A stretch of DNA of 64,000 nt from Streptomyces sp. Ncost-T10-10d (GTDB lineage Bacteria; Actinomycetota; Actinomycetes; Streptomycetales; Streptomycetaceae). Shown piece by piece: positions 45,679 to 53,902 of this stretch. The notes beneath the pieces were generated by a model. The model made no database searches and was not told where the DNA came from. It saw nothing but the letters and a program-made list of their open reading frames with translations. The stretch covers positions 1 to 64,000 of the forward strand of contig NZ_FMDF01000218.1 in the NCBI RefSeq assembly GCF_900091955.1, written 5' to 3'. How positions within the stretch are numbered: the stretch's first letter is position 1; each line of letters starts with the position of its first letter. Made by a program: the position numbers and the translations under genes.

Positions 45679-47013
45679 TTGAGTACGGGATCCGGAGCAG
45701 ACTCCGCCCCCGCACCGACTTCCACCCACGAGAGCAAGCCCGGCGGGACCTTCTCGTCGCTGAAGATCCGTAACTACCGCCTGTTCGCCACGGGCGCCGT
45801 GATCTCCAACACCGGTACCTGGATGTCCCGCATCACGCAGGACTGGCTCGTCCTGAGCCTCACCGGATCCGCCGCCGCCGTCGGCATCACCACGGCCCTC
45901 CAGTTCCTTCCGATGCTTCTCTTCGGCCTGTACGGCGGTGTCATCGCCGACCGTCTCCCGAAGCGGAAGCTTCTTCTCGTCAGCCAGGCGGCTCTCGGCC
46001 TGTGCGGGATCGCCCTCGCGGTGCTCACGCTCTCCGGTGTCGTCCAGGTGTGGCACGTCTACCTCATCGCGTTCCTGCTCGGCATGGTCACGGTCGTCGA
46101 CAACCCGGCCCGCCAGTCGTTCGTCTCCGAGATGGTGGGTCCCGCCCAGCTGCGGAACGCGGTCAGTCTCAACTCGGCGAACTTCCAGTCCGCCCGGCTC
46201 ATCGGCCCCGCCGTCGCGGGTGTCCTGATCACCACGGTCGGCAGCGGCTGGGCCTTCATGTTCAACGGCCTGTCCTTCGCGGCCCCACTGGTCGGCCTGA
46301 CGCTGATGCGTACGAGCGAGCTGCACAAGGCCACCGTCGTGCCGCGCGCCAAGGGACAGCTGCGGGAGGGCCTGCGCTATGTCTCCGGCCGCCCCGAGCT
46401 GATCTGGCCGATCGTCCTGGTCGGCTTCGTCGGCACGTTCGGGTTCAACTTCCCGATCTGGCTCACGGCCTTCGCGGACGAGATCTTCCACGGCGGCGCC
46501 GGGATGTACTCGTTCTTCAACATCCTCATGGCGGCCGGCTCCCTCGCCGGCGCCCTGCTCGCCGCCCGTCGCCGCTCCTCAAGACTGCGGATGCTGGTGG
46601 CCGCGGGCACGGCGTTCGGCCTGCTGGAGATCGTCGCGGCCCTGTCGCCGTCCGTCTGGCTCTTCGCGATCCTGCTGGTCCCGATCGGCATGATCGGCCT
46701 GACGACCAACATCAGCGCGAACACGAGCGTCCAGATGGCCGCCGACCCGGCGATGCGCGGCCGGGTCATGAGCCTGTACATGATGGTCTTCGCCGGTGGT
46801 ACGCCGGTGGGCGCCCCGATCGTCGGCTGGGTCAGCGACGCCTACGGGGTCCGTACGGGCATGGTGGTCGGCGGTGCGTTCTCACTGGTGGCCGCACTGG
46901 GCGTCGGTTTCATGCTGGCCCGCGTGGGCGGACTCCGCCTCAAGGTCGACCTCCGCCCGGGCCGCCCGCACGTGCGGTTCGTCCCGCGTGAGGAGCTGGC
47001 CACGGCGGCCTGA
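45679..47013 (+). CDS. MFS efflux transporter
   Basis: This 444-residue major facilitator protein has about 12 helices. Conserved blocks include FRNYRLFATG-like IRNYRLFATGAVISNTGTWM, GGVIADRLPKRKLLL and DNPARQSFVSEMV. Start choice: TTG 45679 sits nine bases after GAGGAGG, whereas no ATG or GTG is well placed before the first helix. It belongs to the enterobactin-exporter-like MFS group and probably exports a small molecule sensed by the MarR regulator upstream. Confidence 0.88.
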   Translation: MSTGSGADSAPAPTSTHESKPGGTFSSLKIRNYRLFATGAVISNTGTWMSRITQDWLVLSLTGSAAAVGITTALQFLPMLLFGLYGGVIADRLPKRKLLLVSQAALGLCGIALAVLTLSGVVQVWHVYLIAFLLGMVTVVDNPARQSFVSEMVGPAQLRNAVSLNSANFQSARLIGPAVAGVLITTVGSGWAFMFNGLSFAAPLVGLTLMRTSELHKATVVPRAKGQLREGLRYVSGRPELIWPIVLVGFVGTFGFNFPIWLTAFADEIFHGGAGMYSFFNILMAAGSLAGALLAARRRSSRLRMLVAAGTAFGLLEIVAALSPSVWLFAILLVPIGMIGLTTNISANTSVQMAADPAMRGRVMSLYMMVFAGGTPVGAPIVGWVSDAYGVRTGMVVGGAFSLVAALGVGFMLARVGGLRLKVDLRPGRPHVRFVPREELATAA

Positions 47014-47036
47014 GGGCCGCCCGTGCGGCACACGGC

Positions 47037-47071
47037 ACGGCCCCGACCGGTACCCACCCGGTCGGGGCCGT
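47037..47071. terminator. Bidirectional terminator between MFS and Uma2 genes
   Basis: ACGGCCCCGACCGG (47037-47050) and CCGGTCGGGGCCGT (47058-47071) are perfect 14-bp arms around TACCCAC, between two convergent genes. Confidence 0.88.
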
Positions 47072-47090
47072 CCCGTGTGTCGGGGCGCGG

Positions 47091-47675
47091 TCAGTCGCGG
47101 GGGAACGTGTCGGTCCGGAGAGTGAGGCCGACGACAGTGTCGGTCAGGTCGATCGGGGTGCCGAAATCGAGGCTCAGCACACTGCGGTATTCGTCGTCCT
47201 TCGGCAGCGTGTGGAGGTGCCACGTGCCGGTGTATGGGTCGGCGATGACGTACACCGGGACGCCGGCGGTGGCATACGTGGCCTTCTTCGGGCCGTAGTC
47301 GTTGGCGGCGGTGTCCTTGGAGATCACCTCCGCGACGAACTCGATGTCCTGGTAGCGATACCGCCCCTTGGCGTCATGTGCGGCGTCCTCGGCCAGAGCC
47401 ACCACGTCCGGGGCGAGGCCGTTGAGACGGCCCGGAAAGTCGAAGCGGACATCGGATGTCAATTGCTCCTCCCCGTACCTGGAGAGCAGCTGCCTGATGA
47501 GCGCCAGGATGATCCGCCAGTGGATGTCCCGCTGCGGCGACATGTAGATGTTCCCCTCGACGATCTCTACCTTGAATCCCTCGGGGGTGGGCTCAAGCCA
47601 CTCGAACATCATGTCCAGAGTGCGCTCGTCGCTGCTGTCGGCCATCTCGATCCTGTCGGTCTCTACGACGGTCAT
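47091..47675 (-). CDS. Uma2-family (DUF820) endonuclease-fold protein
   Basis: This 194-residue protein starts at ATG 47675 behind GGAGGAG (MTVVETDRIEMADSSDERTL). The DUF820/Uma2 core is seen in RFDFPGRLNGLAPDVVALAEDA and IEFVAEVISKDTAANDYGPKKATYATAGVPVYVIADP, carrying the PD...E-x-(V/I)-S PD-(D/E)xK-like residues. Streptomyces encode many such proteins. Their substrate is unknown. Confidence 0.85.
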   Translation of the reverse strand: MTVVETDRIEMADSSDERTLDMMFEWLEPTPEGFKVEIVEGNIYMSPQRDIHWRIILALIRQLLSRYGEEQLTSDVRFDFPGRLNGLAPDVVALAEDAAHDAKGRYRYQDIEFVAEVISKDTAANDYGPKKATYATAGVPVYVIADPYTGTWHLHTLPKDDEYRSVLSLDFGTPIDLTDTVVGLTLRTDTFPRD

Positions 47676-47775
47676 CGTGCCGCTCCTCCCCGCTGCCGCA
47701 CGGGCGCGGGCAGCCGCGTAGTACAACGATACGCACGGAGCCCGGGACACGCCGTTACGGTGCGACACTCTGCCC

Positions 47776-48348
47776 ATGAGCAGCCTCAGACTCTTTGTCG
47801 CCGTTCTGCCGCCCGACCGGGCAGTCCAGGAACTGCGCCGTGCCGTCGACCCGCTGCGCGCGCTCCCCGGTGCCGGGAAACTGCGCTGGACCGGTACGCC
47901 CAGCTGGCACTTCACGCTCGCGTTCCTCGGGTCCGTGGACGAGGAGGTGCTGCCCGAGCTGCGTGCGCGCCTCGAACGGGCGGCCCACCGTACCGAGCGC
48001 TTCTCGTTGCGCATCCACGGCGCCGGCCGGTTCGGCGGGCGGGCGCTGTGGGCGGGGGCCGCGGGTGGGATCGACACATTGCGGCTGCTGGCCGAACGAG
48101 CCGACGCCGCCGCCCGCCGCACCGGCATCCCGATGGAGGAGCACCGCCGCTACAGCGCGCACCTCACCCTCGCCCGCAGCCGCACCGACGCCGACCTGCG
48201 CCCCTTCGTCGAGGCTCTCGGAGGCTTCGAGGGCACCCCGTGGGAGGTGGGTGAGCTCGCCCTCGTACGCAGCAACCTGCCGGTCGCCGGGGTGCGGGGC
48301 GAGAAGCCGCGGTACGAGACGATCGCATCCTGGTCGCTGGATCACTGA
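47776..48348 (+). CDS. thpR: RNA 2',3'-cyclic phosphodiesterase / 2'-5' RNA ligase family
   Basis: This 190-residue protein of the 2H phosphodiesterase family carries both catalytic motifs: HFTL at about residue 49 and HLTL at about 130. It starts MSSLRLFVAVLPPDRAVQ. ThpR hydrolyses 2',3'-cyclic phosphates on RNA ends. It is divergent from the Uma2 gene. Confidence 0.9.
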   Translation: MSSLRLFVAVLPPDRAVQELRRAVDPLRALPGAGKLRWTGTPSWHFTLAFLGSVDEEVLPELRARLERAAHRTERFSLRIHGAGRFGGRALWAGAAGGIDTLRLLAERADAAARRTGIPMEEHRRYSAHLTLARSRTDADLRPFVEALGGFEGTPWEVGELALVRSNLPVAGVRGEKPRYETIASWSLDH

Positions 48349-48370
48349 GACGGGCGGTTACGCTCGGAGG

Positions 48371-48460
48371 GTGGACCCGAAGACCAGAAACCGCATCATG
48401 GCCGCCGTGCTCGTGCTGATGTTCGTCGTCGTCGCCGTGGCAGCCGCCGTCGGAGCGTGA
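48371..48460 (+). CDS. 29-residue single-helix membrane peptide
   Basis: GTG 48371 opens VDPKTRNRIMAAVLVLMFVVVAVAAAVGA: a basic head followed by one strongly hydrophobic helix. GGAGG lies directly before the start, closer than usual. Small membrane peptides with this look are widespread in Streptomyces. It follows thpR by 22 bases and may be cotranscribed. Confidence 0.5.
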   Translation: MDPKTRNRIMAAVLVLMFVVVAVAAAVGA

Positions 48461-48462
48461 CG

Positions 48463-48576
48463 TCAGCGGCCGTGCCCCGGGCGGCCGATCCGGACGACGG
48501 TCGCCGGCCGGGTGAAGAGGCCCATGACCGCGGCAAGGGCTCCGGCGACCACCAGGAGCGGTACGAACCGACCCAT
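48463..48576 (-). CDS. 37-residue single-helix membrane peptide
   Basis: ATG 48576 opens MGRFVPLLVVAGALAAVMGL, one hydrophobic helix followed by a basic tail (TRPATVVRIGRPGHGR). It lies 45 bases after the stop of the alpha/beta hydrolase and ends two bases from the convergent 29-residue peptide. Too short for a family assignment, but the amphipathic topology is coherent. Confidence 0.4.
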   Translation of the reverse strand: MGRFVPLLVVAGALAAVMGLFTRPATVVRIGRPGHGR

Positions 48577-48621
48577 GCGCGCGATCCCGGGCCCGTCGCG
48601 TCCGACGCGTACCCCGCCGTC

Positions 48622-49398
48622 TCAGGCGTTGACGGCCGACGCCGTCTCCTTGGCGAACGCCTCCGGGTTGTCCAGCATGATGTTGTGCCCGCAGTCCGGG
48701 ACGGCCACGACCCGTACCCCGTTCTCGATCAGCGTTTCCTCGCCGGGCAGCGGTCCGTTGTCCCGGGGGCGCAGATACGTACGCGGAATCTTCAGGTCCA
48801 GCAGTAGCTCGCGCATCGTCGGCGTGGTCCCGCGGGCGAGATGCACGGCGGTGCGGTGGAGTGCCTCGGGACCCGCGAGGCGCATGGTCGCCCACCAGTG
48901 GGGTCCCACCCGGTCGCGCACTTCCTCCAGGCCGCCGGCCAGGAACTCCTCCTCCGTGTACCGGGCGAGGCCGCTGCTGCCCGGCCGGGCCGGGTCCGGG
49001 GCGACCGGGTCCAGATTGGCGTCGACCAGCACCAGCCGGGCCACCAGCTGCGGGTGGCGGGCCGCGAGCACGATGGCCACCGCGCCGCCCATGCTGTGCG
49101 CGACCACGTCCGAGTCGTACGCGTCGGCCGCCTTCAGCGCAGCCGCCACCGCGTCGGCGTGTTCTTCCAGGGTGTAGCCGAAGTCCGTGGGGCGGTCGCT
49201 GATTCCGAAGCCGAGCAGGTCCATGAGCAGCGACCGGCTGTCGGCCAGCAGGGGATGCACGGCGCTCGCGGTGAAGTACGGGCCGGACGAGGCCCCGAGC
49301 CCGTGCAGATAGACCCGGGTACGGGGCGTGCCGGGACGGCCGGGGAGCTCCACCCATCGGATGCACGCACCGTCGGCCGTCACCTGAGCGTTCTGCAT
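48622..49398 (-). CDS. Alpha/beta hydrolase under PadR control
   Basis: This 258-residue hydrolase begins at ATG 49398 behind GGAGGAGG (MQNAQVTADGACIRWVELPG). The elements are HGLGASSGPYF (oxyanion region), VAHSMGGAVA (nucleophile elbow), and a C-terminal catalytic His in DCGHNIML. It diverges from a PadR-type regulator across a palindromic operator, so it is probably induced by a small molecule. Substrate unknown. Confidence 0.85.
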   Translation of the reverse strand: MQNAQVTADGACIRWVELPGRPGTPRTRVYLHGLGASSGPYFTASAVHPLLADSRSLLMDLLGFGISDRPTDFGYTLEEHADAVAAALKAADAYDSDVVAHSMGGAVAIVLAARHPQLVARLVLVDANLDPVAPDPARPGSSGLARYTEEEFLAGGLEEVRDRVGPHWWATMRLAGPEALHRTAVHLARGTTPTMRELLLDLKIPRTYLRPRDNGPLPGEETLIENGVRVVAVPDCGHNIMLDNPEAFAKETASAVNA

Positions 49399-49440
49399 GT
49401 GTCCTCCTCCTGGCCCCGAAGGCGCTTGTCTCGGCGAGAC

Positions 49441-49462
49441 TATATATCGGCACCGATGTATA
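49441..49462. promoter_or_regulatory. Palindromic PadR operator candidate
   Basis: TATATATCGG (49441-49450) and CCGATGTATA (49453-49462) form a 22-bp near-perfect palindrome in the divergent promoter region. The AT-rich ends and central CGG/CCG fit PadR-type sites, which commonly autoregulate. Confidence 0.72.
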
Positions 49463-49485
49463 ACGCCATGGGGGAGGATGCTTGC

Positions 49486-50016
49486 ATGCTGGAACTGGCC
49501 ATCCTGGGATTTCTGTACGAACAGCCGCTGCACGGCTACGAGCTGAAGCGTCGGGTCGCCCACCTCACCGGACATGTCCGCCCCATCGCGGACGGCACGC
49601 TGTACCCGGCGATCAAGCGCCTGGAACGAGCCGGATGGCTGGAGCGCCGGACGGAGCCGGGCAGCAGGGCTGCCCCCCGGCACACGCTGACCCTGACCGA
49701 GGAGGGGCGCGAGGAGCTGCGGCGCCGGCTGCGGGAGGCCGACGAGACGGACATCAGTGACGAGAACCGCTGGTTCACCGTCCTCGCCTTCCTGCGTCAT
49801 CTGTCGTCCTCGGCCGAGCAGGCGGAGGTGCTGCGGCGCCGGCTCGCGTTCCTGGAGGAGCCGAGCAGCTTCTTCTACGAGGGCGAGCAGCCGCTCGGCG
49901 CCGAGGTGTTCGAGGACCCGTTCCGGCAGGGTCTGCTGAGGATCGCCCGCGCGACCAGCCAGGCGGAGCTGAGCTGGCTCGGGGAGACGCTCAAGGAGCT
50001 CGACGCCTCGCTCTGA
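49486..50016 (+). CDS. PadR-family transcriptional regulator
   Basis: This 176-residue PadR protein has a winged-helix N-terminus (LELAILGFLYEQPLHGYELKRRV...RPIADGTLYPAIKRLERAGWLE) and a C-terminal helical dimerisation domain. ATG 49486 follows GGGGAGG; ATG 49468 overlaps that ribosome site. It probably represses itself and the divergent hydrolase. Confidence 0.9.
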   Translation: MLELAILGFLYEQPLHGYELKRRVAHLTGHVRPIADGTLYPAIKRLERAGWLERRTEPGSRAAPRHTLTLTEEGREELRRRLREADETDISDENRWFTVLAFLRHLSSSAEQAEVLRRRLAFLEEPSSFFYEGEQPLGAEVFEDPFRQGLLRIARATSQAELSWLGETLKELDASL

Positions 50017-50028
50017 CGCGGACACACA

Positions 50029-50079
50029 ACGGGCCGCCGCCCCGTCCCCCGTTCGGGGGCGAGGGCGACGGCGGCCCGT
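50029..50079. terminator. Terminator between PadR gene and split AKR gene
   Basis: ACGGGCCGCC and GGCGGCCCGT-type arms close a stem spanning 50029-50079 with a smaller CCCCC/GGGGG hairpin inside. It lies between convergent genes. Confidence 0.75.
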
Positions 50080-50111
50080 ACGTATCGGACGGACAGTCCG
50101 TCAGACCGTCC

Positions 50112-50970
50112 TCACCAGGCGAACGCCTCCGGCGACGGCCCCGGCCCCGGGAAGATCTCGTCCAGCGACGCCAGCATCTCCGCGGAGAGTTCAAGCTCGA
50201 GCGCCCGCAGCGCCGAGTCCAGCTGTTCCTGGTTGCGCGGTCCGACGATCGGCCCCGTCACCCCCGGCTGCGCGAGCAGCCACGCCAGGCCGACCTCGCC
50301 CGGCTCCAGGCCGTGCTTGTCGAGCAGGTCCTCGTACGCCTGGATCTTCTCGCGCTGCGCCGAGTTCTTCAGCGCGTCCGCGCTGCGGCCGGAGGCGGAA
50401 CGCCCTGTCGTGCCCTCGCGCTCCTTCTTCAGCACACCTCCCAACAGCCCGCCGTGCAGCGGGGACCACGGAATGACGCCGAGGCCGTACTCCTGCGCGG
50501 CCGGGATGACCTCCATCTCGGCGCGGCGCTCCATCAGGTTGTAGATGCACTGCTCACTGACCAGGCCCAACGAGCCGCGCCGGGCGGCCAGTTCGTTGGC
50601 CTGGGCGATCTTGTAACCGGCGAAGTTCGACGAACCCGCGTAGAGGATCTTGCCCTGCTGGACCAGGACGTCGATCGCCTGCCAGATCTCCTCGAAAGGG
50701 GTGTTCCGGTCGACGTGGTGGAACTGGTAGAGGTCGATGTAGTCCGTCTGGAGCCGCTTCAGCGACGCGTCGACCGAGCGCCGGATGTTCACGGCGGAGA
50801 GCTTGTCGTGGTTGGGCCAGGCCTCGCCGTCGGCGGCCATGTTCCCGTACATCTTGGTGGCCAGGACCACCTTGTCGCGGCGTTCGCCGCCCTGGGCGAA
50901 CCAGGTGCCGATGATCTCCTCGGTACGGCCCTTGTTCTCACCCCACCCATAGACATTGGCGGTGTCGAAG
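50112..50970 (-). pseudogene. Aldo/keto reductase, 3' part of the gene split by the element
   Basis: This is the C-terminal 85% of an aldo/keto reductase (DTANVYGWGENKGRTEEIIGTWF... to GPSPEAFAW). The catalytic Asp and Tyr of DTA-x-x-YG are present, but the first strand and helix (TQLGRTGLKVSRLVLDTMNF) are missing. They lie at 60164-60309, across the integrated element. The open frame continues nine residues into the element to an ATG at 51002 (QSTSWRQNG), which could allow a truncated protein. The last 17 residues match the cargo AKR. Confidence 0.9.
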
Positions 50971-50987
50971 CAACCATTTTGACGCCA
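50962..50987. other. attL: core repeat and element arm
   Basis: Core GTGTCGAAG (50962-50970) is followed inside the element by an arm ending TTTGACGCCA (50978-50987). This arm is the exact inverse of the arm at attR. Confidence 0.85.
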
Positions 50988-51053
50988 TGAGGTTGATTGC
51001 ATATTGTCACCTCTTGTGCACTGAAGGTGCCGCAGGGGAGAGGGAGAACGAGC

Positions 51054-52703
51054 ATGGCGAGAGTTCTGGGCGTGATTCGTTTGTCGCGGGTGTCCGACGA
51101 GACCACGTCACCGGAGCGGCAGCGTCGGTCCATCCAGCGATGGGCCGACCAGGAGGGGCATGTCGTTGTCGGGTGGGTCGAGGACATCGACGTGTCCGGC
51201 GGAGTCGAGCCATGGAAGCGCCCGGAATTCGGCAAGTGGCTTCCCTCGATCATCGGGAAGGAGGCAAGTGCGATCGAGCACCGGATCGCGATGGAGGAGT
51301 CACGGGCGGACGAGTACGACATCATCTGCGCCCTGAAGATCGATCGTCTCTCGCGCCGCGTGCTGCATGTGCACACCCTCCTGGAGTGGTGCGAGAGGAA
51401 CGGCAAGGAGGTCGCGACCGTCGAGGACGGGATCAACCTCAACACGCAGATGGGGAAGCTCCTTCTGAGCCTGATCGCTTCCTTCGCGGAGGGGGAGCTC
51501 GAAGCCATCAAGGCAAGGGCCAAGTCGTCCTACAACCACCTGGTGAAGGAAGGCCGCTGGCGCGGGGGCCGCACACCGTACGGCTACCGTGAGGAGAAGC
51601 AGGACACCGGCGAGGGCTGGAAGCTGGTCGTGGACGACTACGGGACCAACACGGCCGGAACGCTCCGCGAGATCGTTCGCCGTCTCATCGAGGGCGAGTC
51701 GGCGAACAGCATCGCGCAGTCGCTCAACGAGGACGTGACGAAGACGCCGACGTCACTCGACGCCCAGATGATCCGCAGTGGCAAGACCCCGAAGGGGAGC
51801 CGCTGGACAGCCGCGAACACGTCGAAGGTCGTGCGTTCCCGTTGCGTCCTGGGGCAGATGGAAGTGACCGAGGAGGTGATGGTCGACGGGGAGAAGGTGA
51901 AGCGCCGTCGAGTTGTCCGGGACGCGGAAGGCCAGCCACTCCAGCGCGCGGAACCCCTCATCACACAGGAGGAATGGGAGCTGGCCAACAAGAAGCTGGA
52001 CGAGAACACCAGTAGGCGGAAGGGCAACCGTAAGGGCGGATCCCCCTTGCTCCGGGTCGCGTTCTGCACATGCGGGGAGCCCGCGTACCTCGGGCCCGGC
52101 CGTAGCTGGCCCTATTACCGTTGCGCTTCCCGCACCACGCACAAGCCGTGTCCGACCGGAAGTAAGGGGATCGCGGCGCACACCCTGGAGGACGCCGTGG
52201 AGAAGGCGTTCCTCCTTGCCGCCGGAGATGTCGAGATCGTCCGGAAGGTTTTCCGTCCGGGCGTGGACTACACGCGCGACATCGAGGAAGTGAACCGAGC
52301 TCTGGCAGATCTGCGGGAGGACCGTGAGGCGGGTCTGTACTCCAGTGAGCTGGGCAAGCAGGAGTACCGGGAAACCTACAAGCGGCTGGACGCACGGCGC
52401 GAACAGCTCCTCGCGCAGCCCACGCGTCCGGACGCCTGGGAGGAGATCCCGACGGGGGAGACCTATCGAGAGCGGTGGAGCAAGCTGTCGACGCAGCACG
52501 AGAAGGGAAAGGAACTCCGTGCCGCAGGAGTCAAGGCGGTCATCCACGCCGAGTCGATCACCGGGCTGACCGCCGCGCAGCTCATGGCGCCCGAGGGCCA
52601 TGACGGGATGTGGCAGCACCCCGTCGAAAGGGTCCAGGTTCTGATCCCGATGGACTTCAAGCAGCGACTGCGCAACATGGCGGCGGTCCACAGCGAAAGC
52701 TGA
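51054..52703 (+). CDS. int: Large serine integrase (Bxb1-like)
   Basis: This is a 549-residue large serine recombinase from ATG 51054 behind AGGGGAGAGGGAG. The N-terminal catalytic domain starts ARVLGVIRLSRVSDETTSPERQ. It shares the IRLSRV-x-D-x-TTSPERQ catalytic block of the Bxb1 integrase, with the nucleophile in LSR. A recombinase domain (about 170-300) and a zinc-ribbon region with CTCGEPAYLGPGRSWPYYRCASRTTHKPC follow. A coiled-coil-like stretch (REDREAGLYSSELGKQEYRETYKRLDARREQLL) is visible near the C-terminus. It catalyses attP x attB integration. Excision would need a directionality factor not identified here. Confidence 0.93.
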   Translation: MARVLGVIRLSRVSDETTSPERQRRSIQRWADQEGHVVVGWVEDIDVSGGVEPWKRPEFGKWLPSIIGKEASAIEHRIAMEESRADEYDIICALKIDRLSRRVLHVHTLLEWCERNGKEVATVEDGINLNTQMGKLLLSLIASFAEGELEAIKARAKSSYNHLVKEGRWRGGRTPYGYREEKQDTGEGWKLVVDDYGTNTAGTLREIVRRLIEGESANSIAQSLNEDVTKTPTSLDAQMIRSGKTPKGSRWTAANTSKVVRSRCVLGQMEVTEEVMVDGEKVKRRRVVRDAEGQPLQRAEPLITQEEWELANKKLDENTSRRKGNRKGGSPLLRVAFCTCGEPAYLGPGRSWPYYRCASRTTHKPCPTGSKGIAAHTLEDAVEKAFLLAAGDVEIVRKVFRPGVDYTRDIEEVNRALADLREDREAGLYSSELGKQEYRETYKRLDARREQLLAQPTRPDAWEEIPTGETYRERWSKLSTQHEKGKELRAAGVKAVIHAESITGLTAAQLMAPEGHDGMWQHPVERVQVLIPMDFKQRLRNMAAVHSES

Positions 52704-52723
52704 TCGAGGACAAGAAGCGATAG

Positions 52724-52751
52724 CGAGGGGCCCTGTGATCCGGGCCCCTCG
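52724..52751 (+). terminator. Integrase terminator
   Basis: CGAGGGGCCC (52724-52733) and GGGCCCCTCG (52742-52751) form a perfect 10-bp stem 20 bases after the integrase stop. Confidence 0.85.
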
Positions 52752-52960
52752 GCGTTTGTAGGATGCCAAACAGGTCGCCGCCGTCGCTCCCGACTGCACG
52801 AGACCGAGTCCGGGCCCTACACCTCGGGCCACACCTGTGAAGAAGACCGTGCCGACCGTGGCCGGTCCACCCCCGCGAATAAAGGGAGGCACATGTCCCG
52901 CCGTCCGGCGGGGGCACTGGCGTACCCGTGTACGCCGCACAGGAGGGGAGCCGCGAACCT

Positions 52961-53311
52961 GTGGCAATCAACTTTGGCCATGACCGTCCTTGGGGCGGAG
53001 TCAGTCAGCGTGAGTATCGACGCATGGCGGAGAACGGCGCTCATCCGCTCGCGTACCGGGTGCACTTCGCCGCTCTCGGATGGGCGGATCGACAGGGGCA
53101 TGCGGCATTCGACCCTGGCAGGCTGGCGCGCCTGCTCGGCAAGGACGGCAAACCCCTGTCCGACCAGAGCATGAACAATGCGATAGCCCGGGCGAAGAAG
53201 CTGGACCTTGTGTCACCCCGATCCGGCGCCGCTTGTCTCGTCCTTCCGCCGCACCTGTTCCAGAAGGGGAGGGGCGCACCGGTTCCGTGCCGTCCTCACC
53301 GTGACCGGTGA
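52961..53311 (+). CDS. Putative winged-helix DNA-binding protein of the element
   Basis: GTG 52961 gives a 116-residue protein (VAINFGHDRPWGGVSQREYRRMAENG). The core resembles a replication- or partition-type winged helix: GRLARLLGKDGKPLSDQSMNNAIARAKKLDLVSPRSGAACLVLP, where LS-x-QS-x-NNAI-x-RAKKL would be a recognition helix. A GTG at 52928 would add 11 residues. Probably an element maintenance or regulatory protein. The family is not recognised with certainty. Confidence 0.6.
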   Translation: MAINFGHDRPWGGVSQREYRRMAENGAHPLAYRVHFAALGWADRQGHAAFDPGRLARLLGKDGKPLSDQSMNNAIARAKKLDLVSPRSGAACLVLPPHLFQKGRGAPVPCRPHRDR

Positions 53312-53418
53312 CGGAATGTCGCACGTGTAGTCGGCACACACCGGACGTGTACTCGCATGGCGTCTGACCTAGGGAAACGTTCGTCTCCTCTCTTATCTTT
53401 TTGGGGTAAGTGGAAGGC

Positions 53419-53721
53419 GCGGCCGGAGGCCGCCGCAACGGGAAGACGGGAAGACGTAGCGCGGCCCCTTCGGGGTCGACAGGGGTAGCCACTTAGGTCA
53501 ACGGCAAGCGGGGCGCGGCAGCGCCCCAGAGAAGCAAGCGACTCAGCGGAAGGGGCGGCCGGTAGGCCGCCGCAGGAGGAAGACGGCAAGCTCCTTTGCG
53601 GCCCCTTCCGGGGCCGACAACGAGCAGGACAAGGAAGCCGGCTGTGTGTAGGGCGCTGCCGCGCCCTCAAGCAGGAAGTGCCGAGGGCAAGGAGCCAGCG
53701 CAATGGGGCCGCTACGCGGCC
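53419..53721. repeat. Array of seven strong hairpins, a doubled triplet
   Basis: Seven short-loop hairpins lie in order at 53419-53433, 53462-53478, 53510-53527, 53554-53571, 53599-53616, 53650-53667 and 53707-53721. The first three stems (GCGGCC/GGCCGC; CGGCCCC/GGGG-CG; GGGGCGC/GCGCCCC) recur in the same order in the next three, with similar linkers containing GAAGACGG. A further 14-bp palindrome (CCGAGGCGCCTCGG) lies at 53810. There is no convincing gene between 53312 and 53902. The array could be a structured RNA, an origin, or a recombination target. Confidence 0.75.
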
Positions 53722-53902
53722 ACCTGGCCAAGCCTCGCAAACCGTTCACTCGGCGCAGCCTTTGACAGCCTTCCGCCGCTGAGCAGATGGCCTGGTAGCC
53801 GCGTATCGACCGAGGCGCCTCGGCGGCAGGGTGAAACTGCCGGCGAAGCGCTGTGGGCAAGGGGGAGTTTGTAATGCCCATGCTTTGGGGAGGGGGGCGT
53901 TC

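Noticed and set aside
50112..51002. Intact aldo/keto reductase starting at 51002
   Set aside because: The first nine residues are element sequence, and the first strand and helix of the fold are missing; the true 5' end is at 60309.
53419..53721. CRISPR array or integron attC array
   Set aside because: No regular direct repeat-spacer pattern is present, and units are hairpins in a doubled triplet rather than attC-type pairs with a shared integrase.
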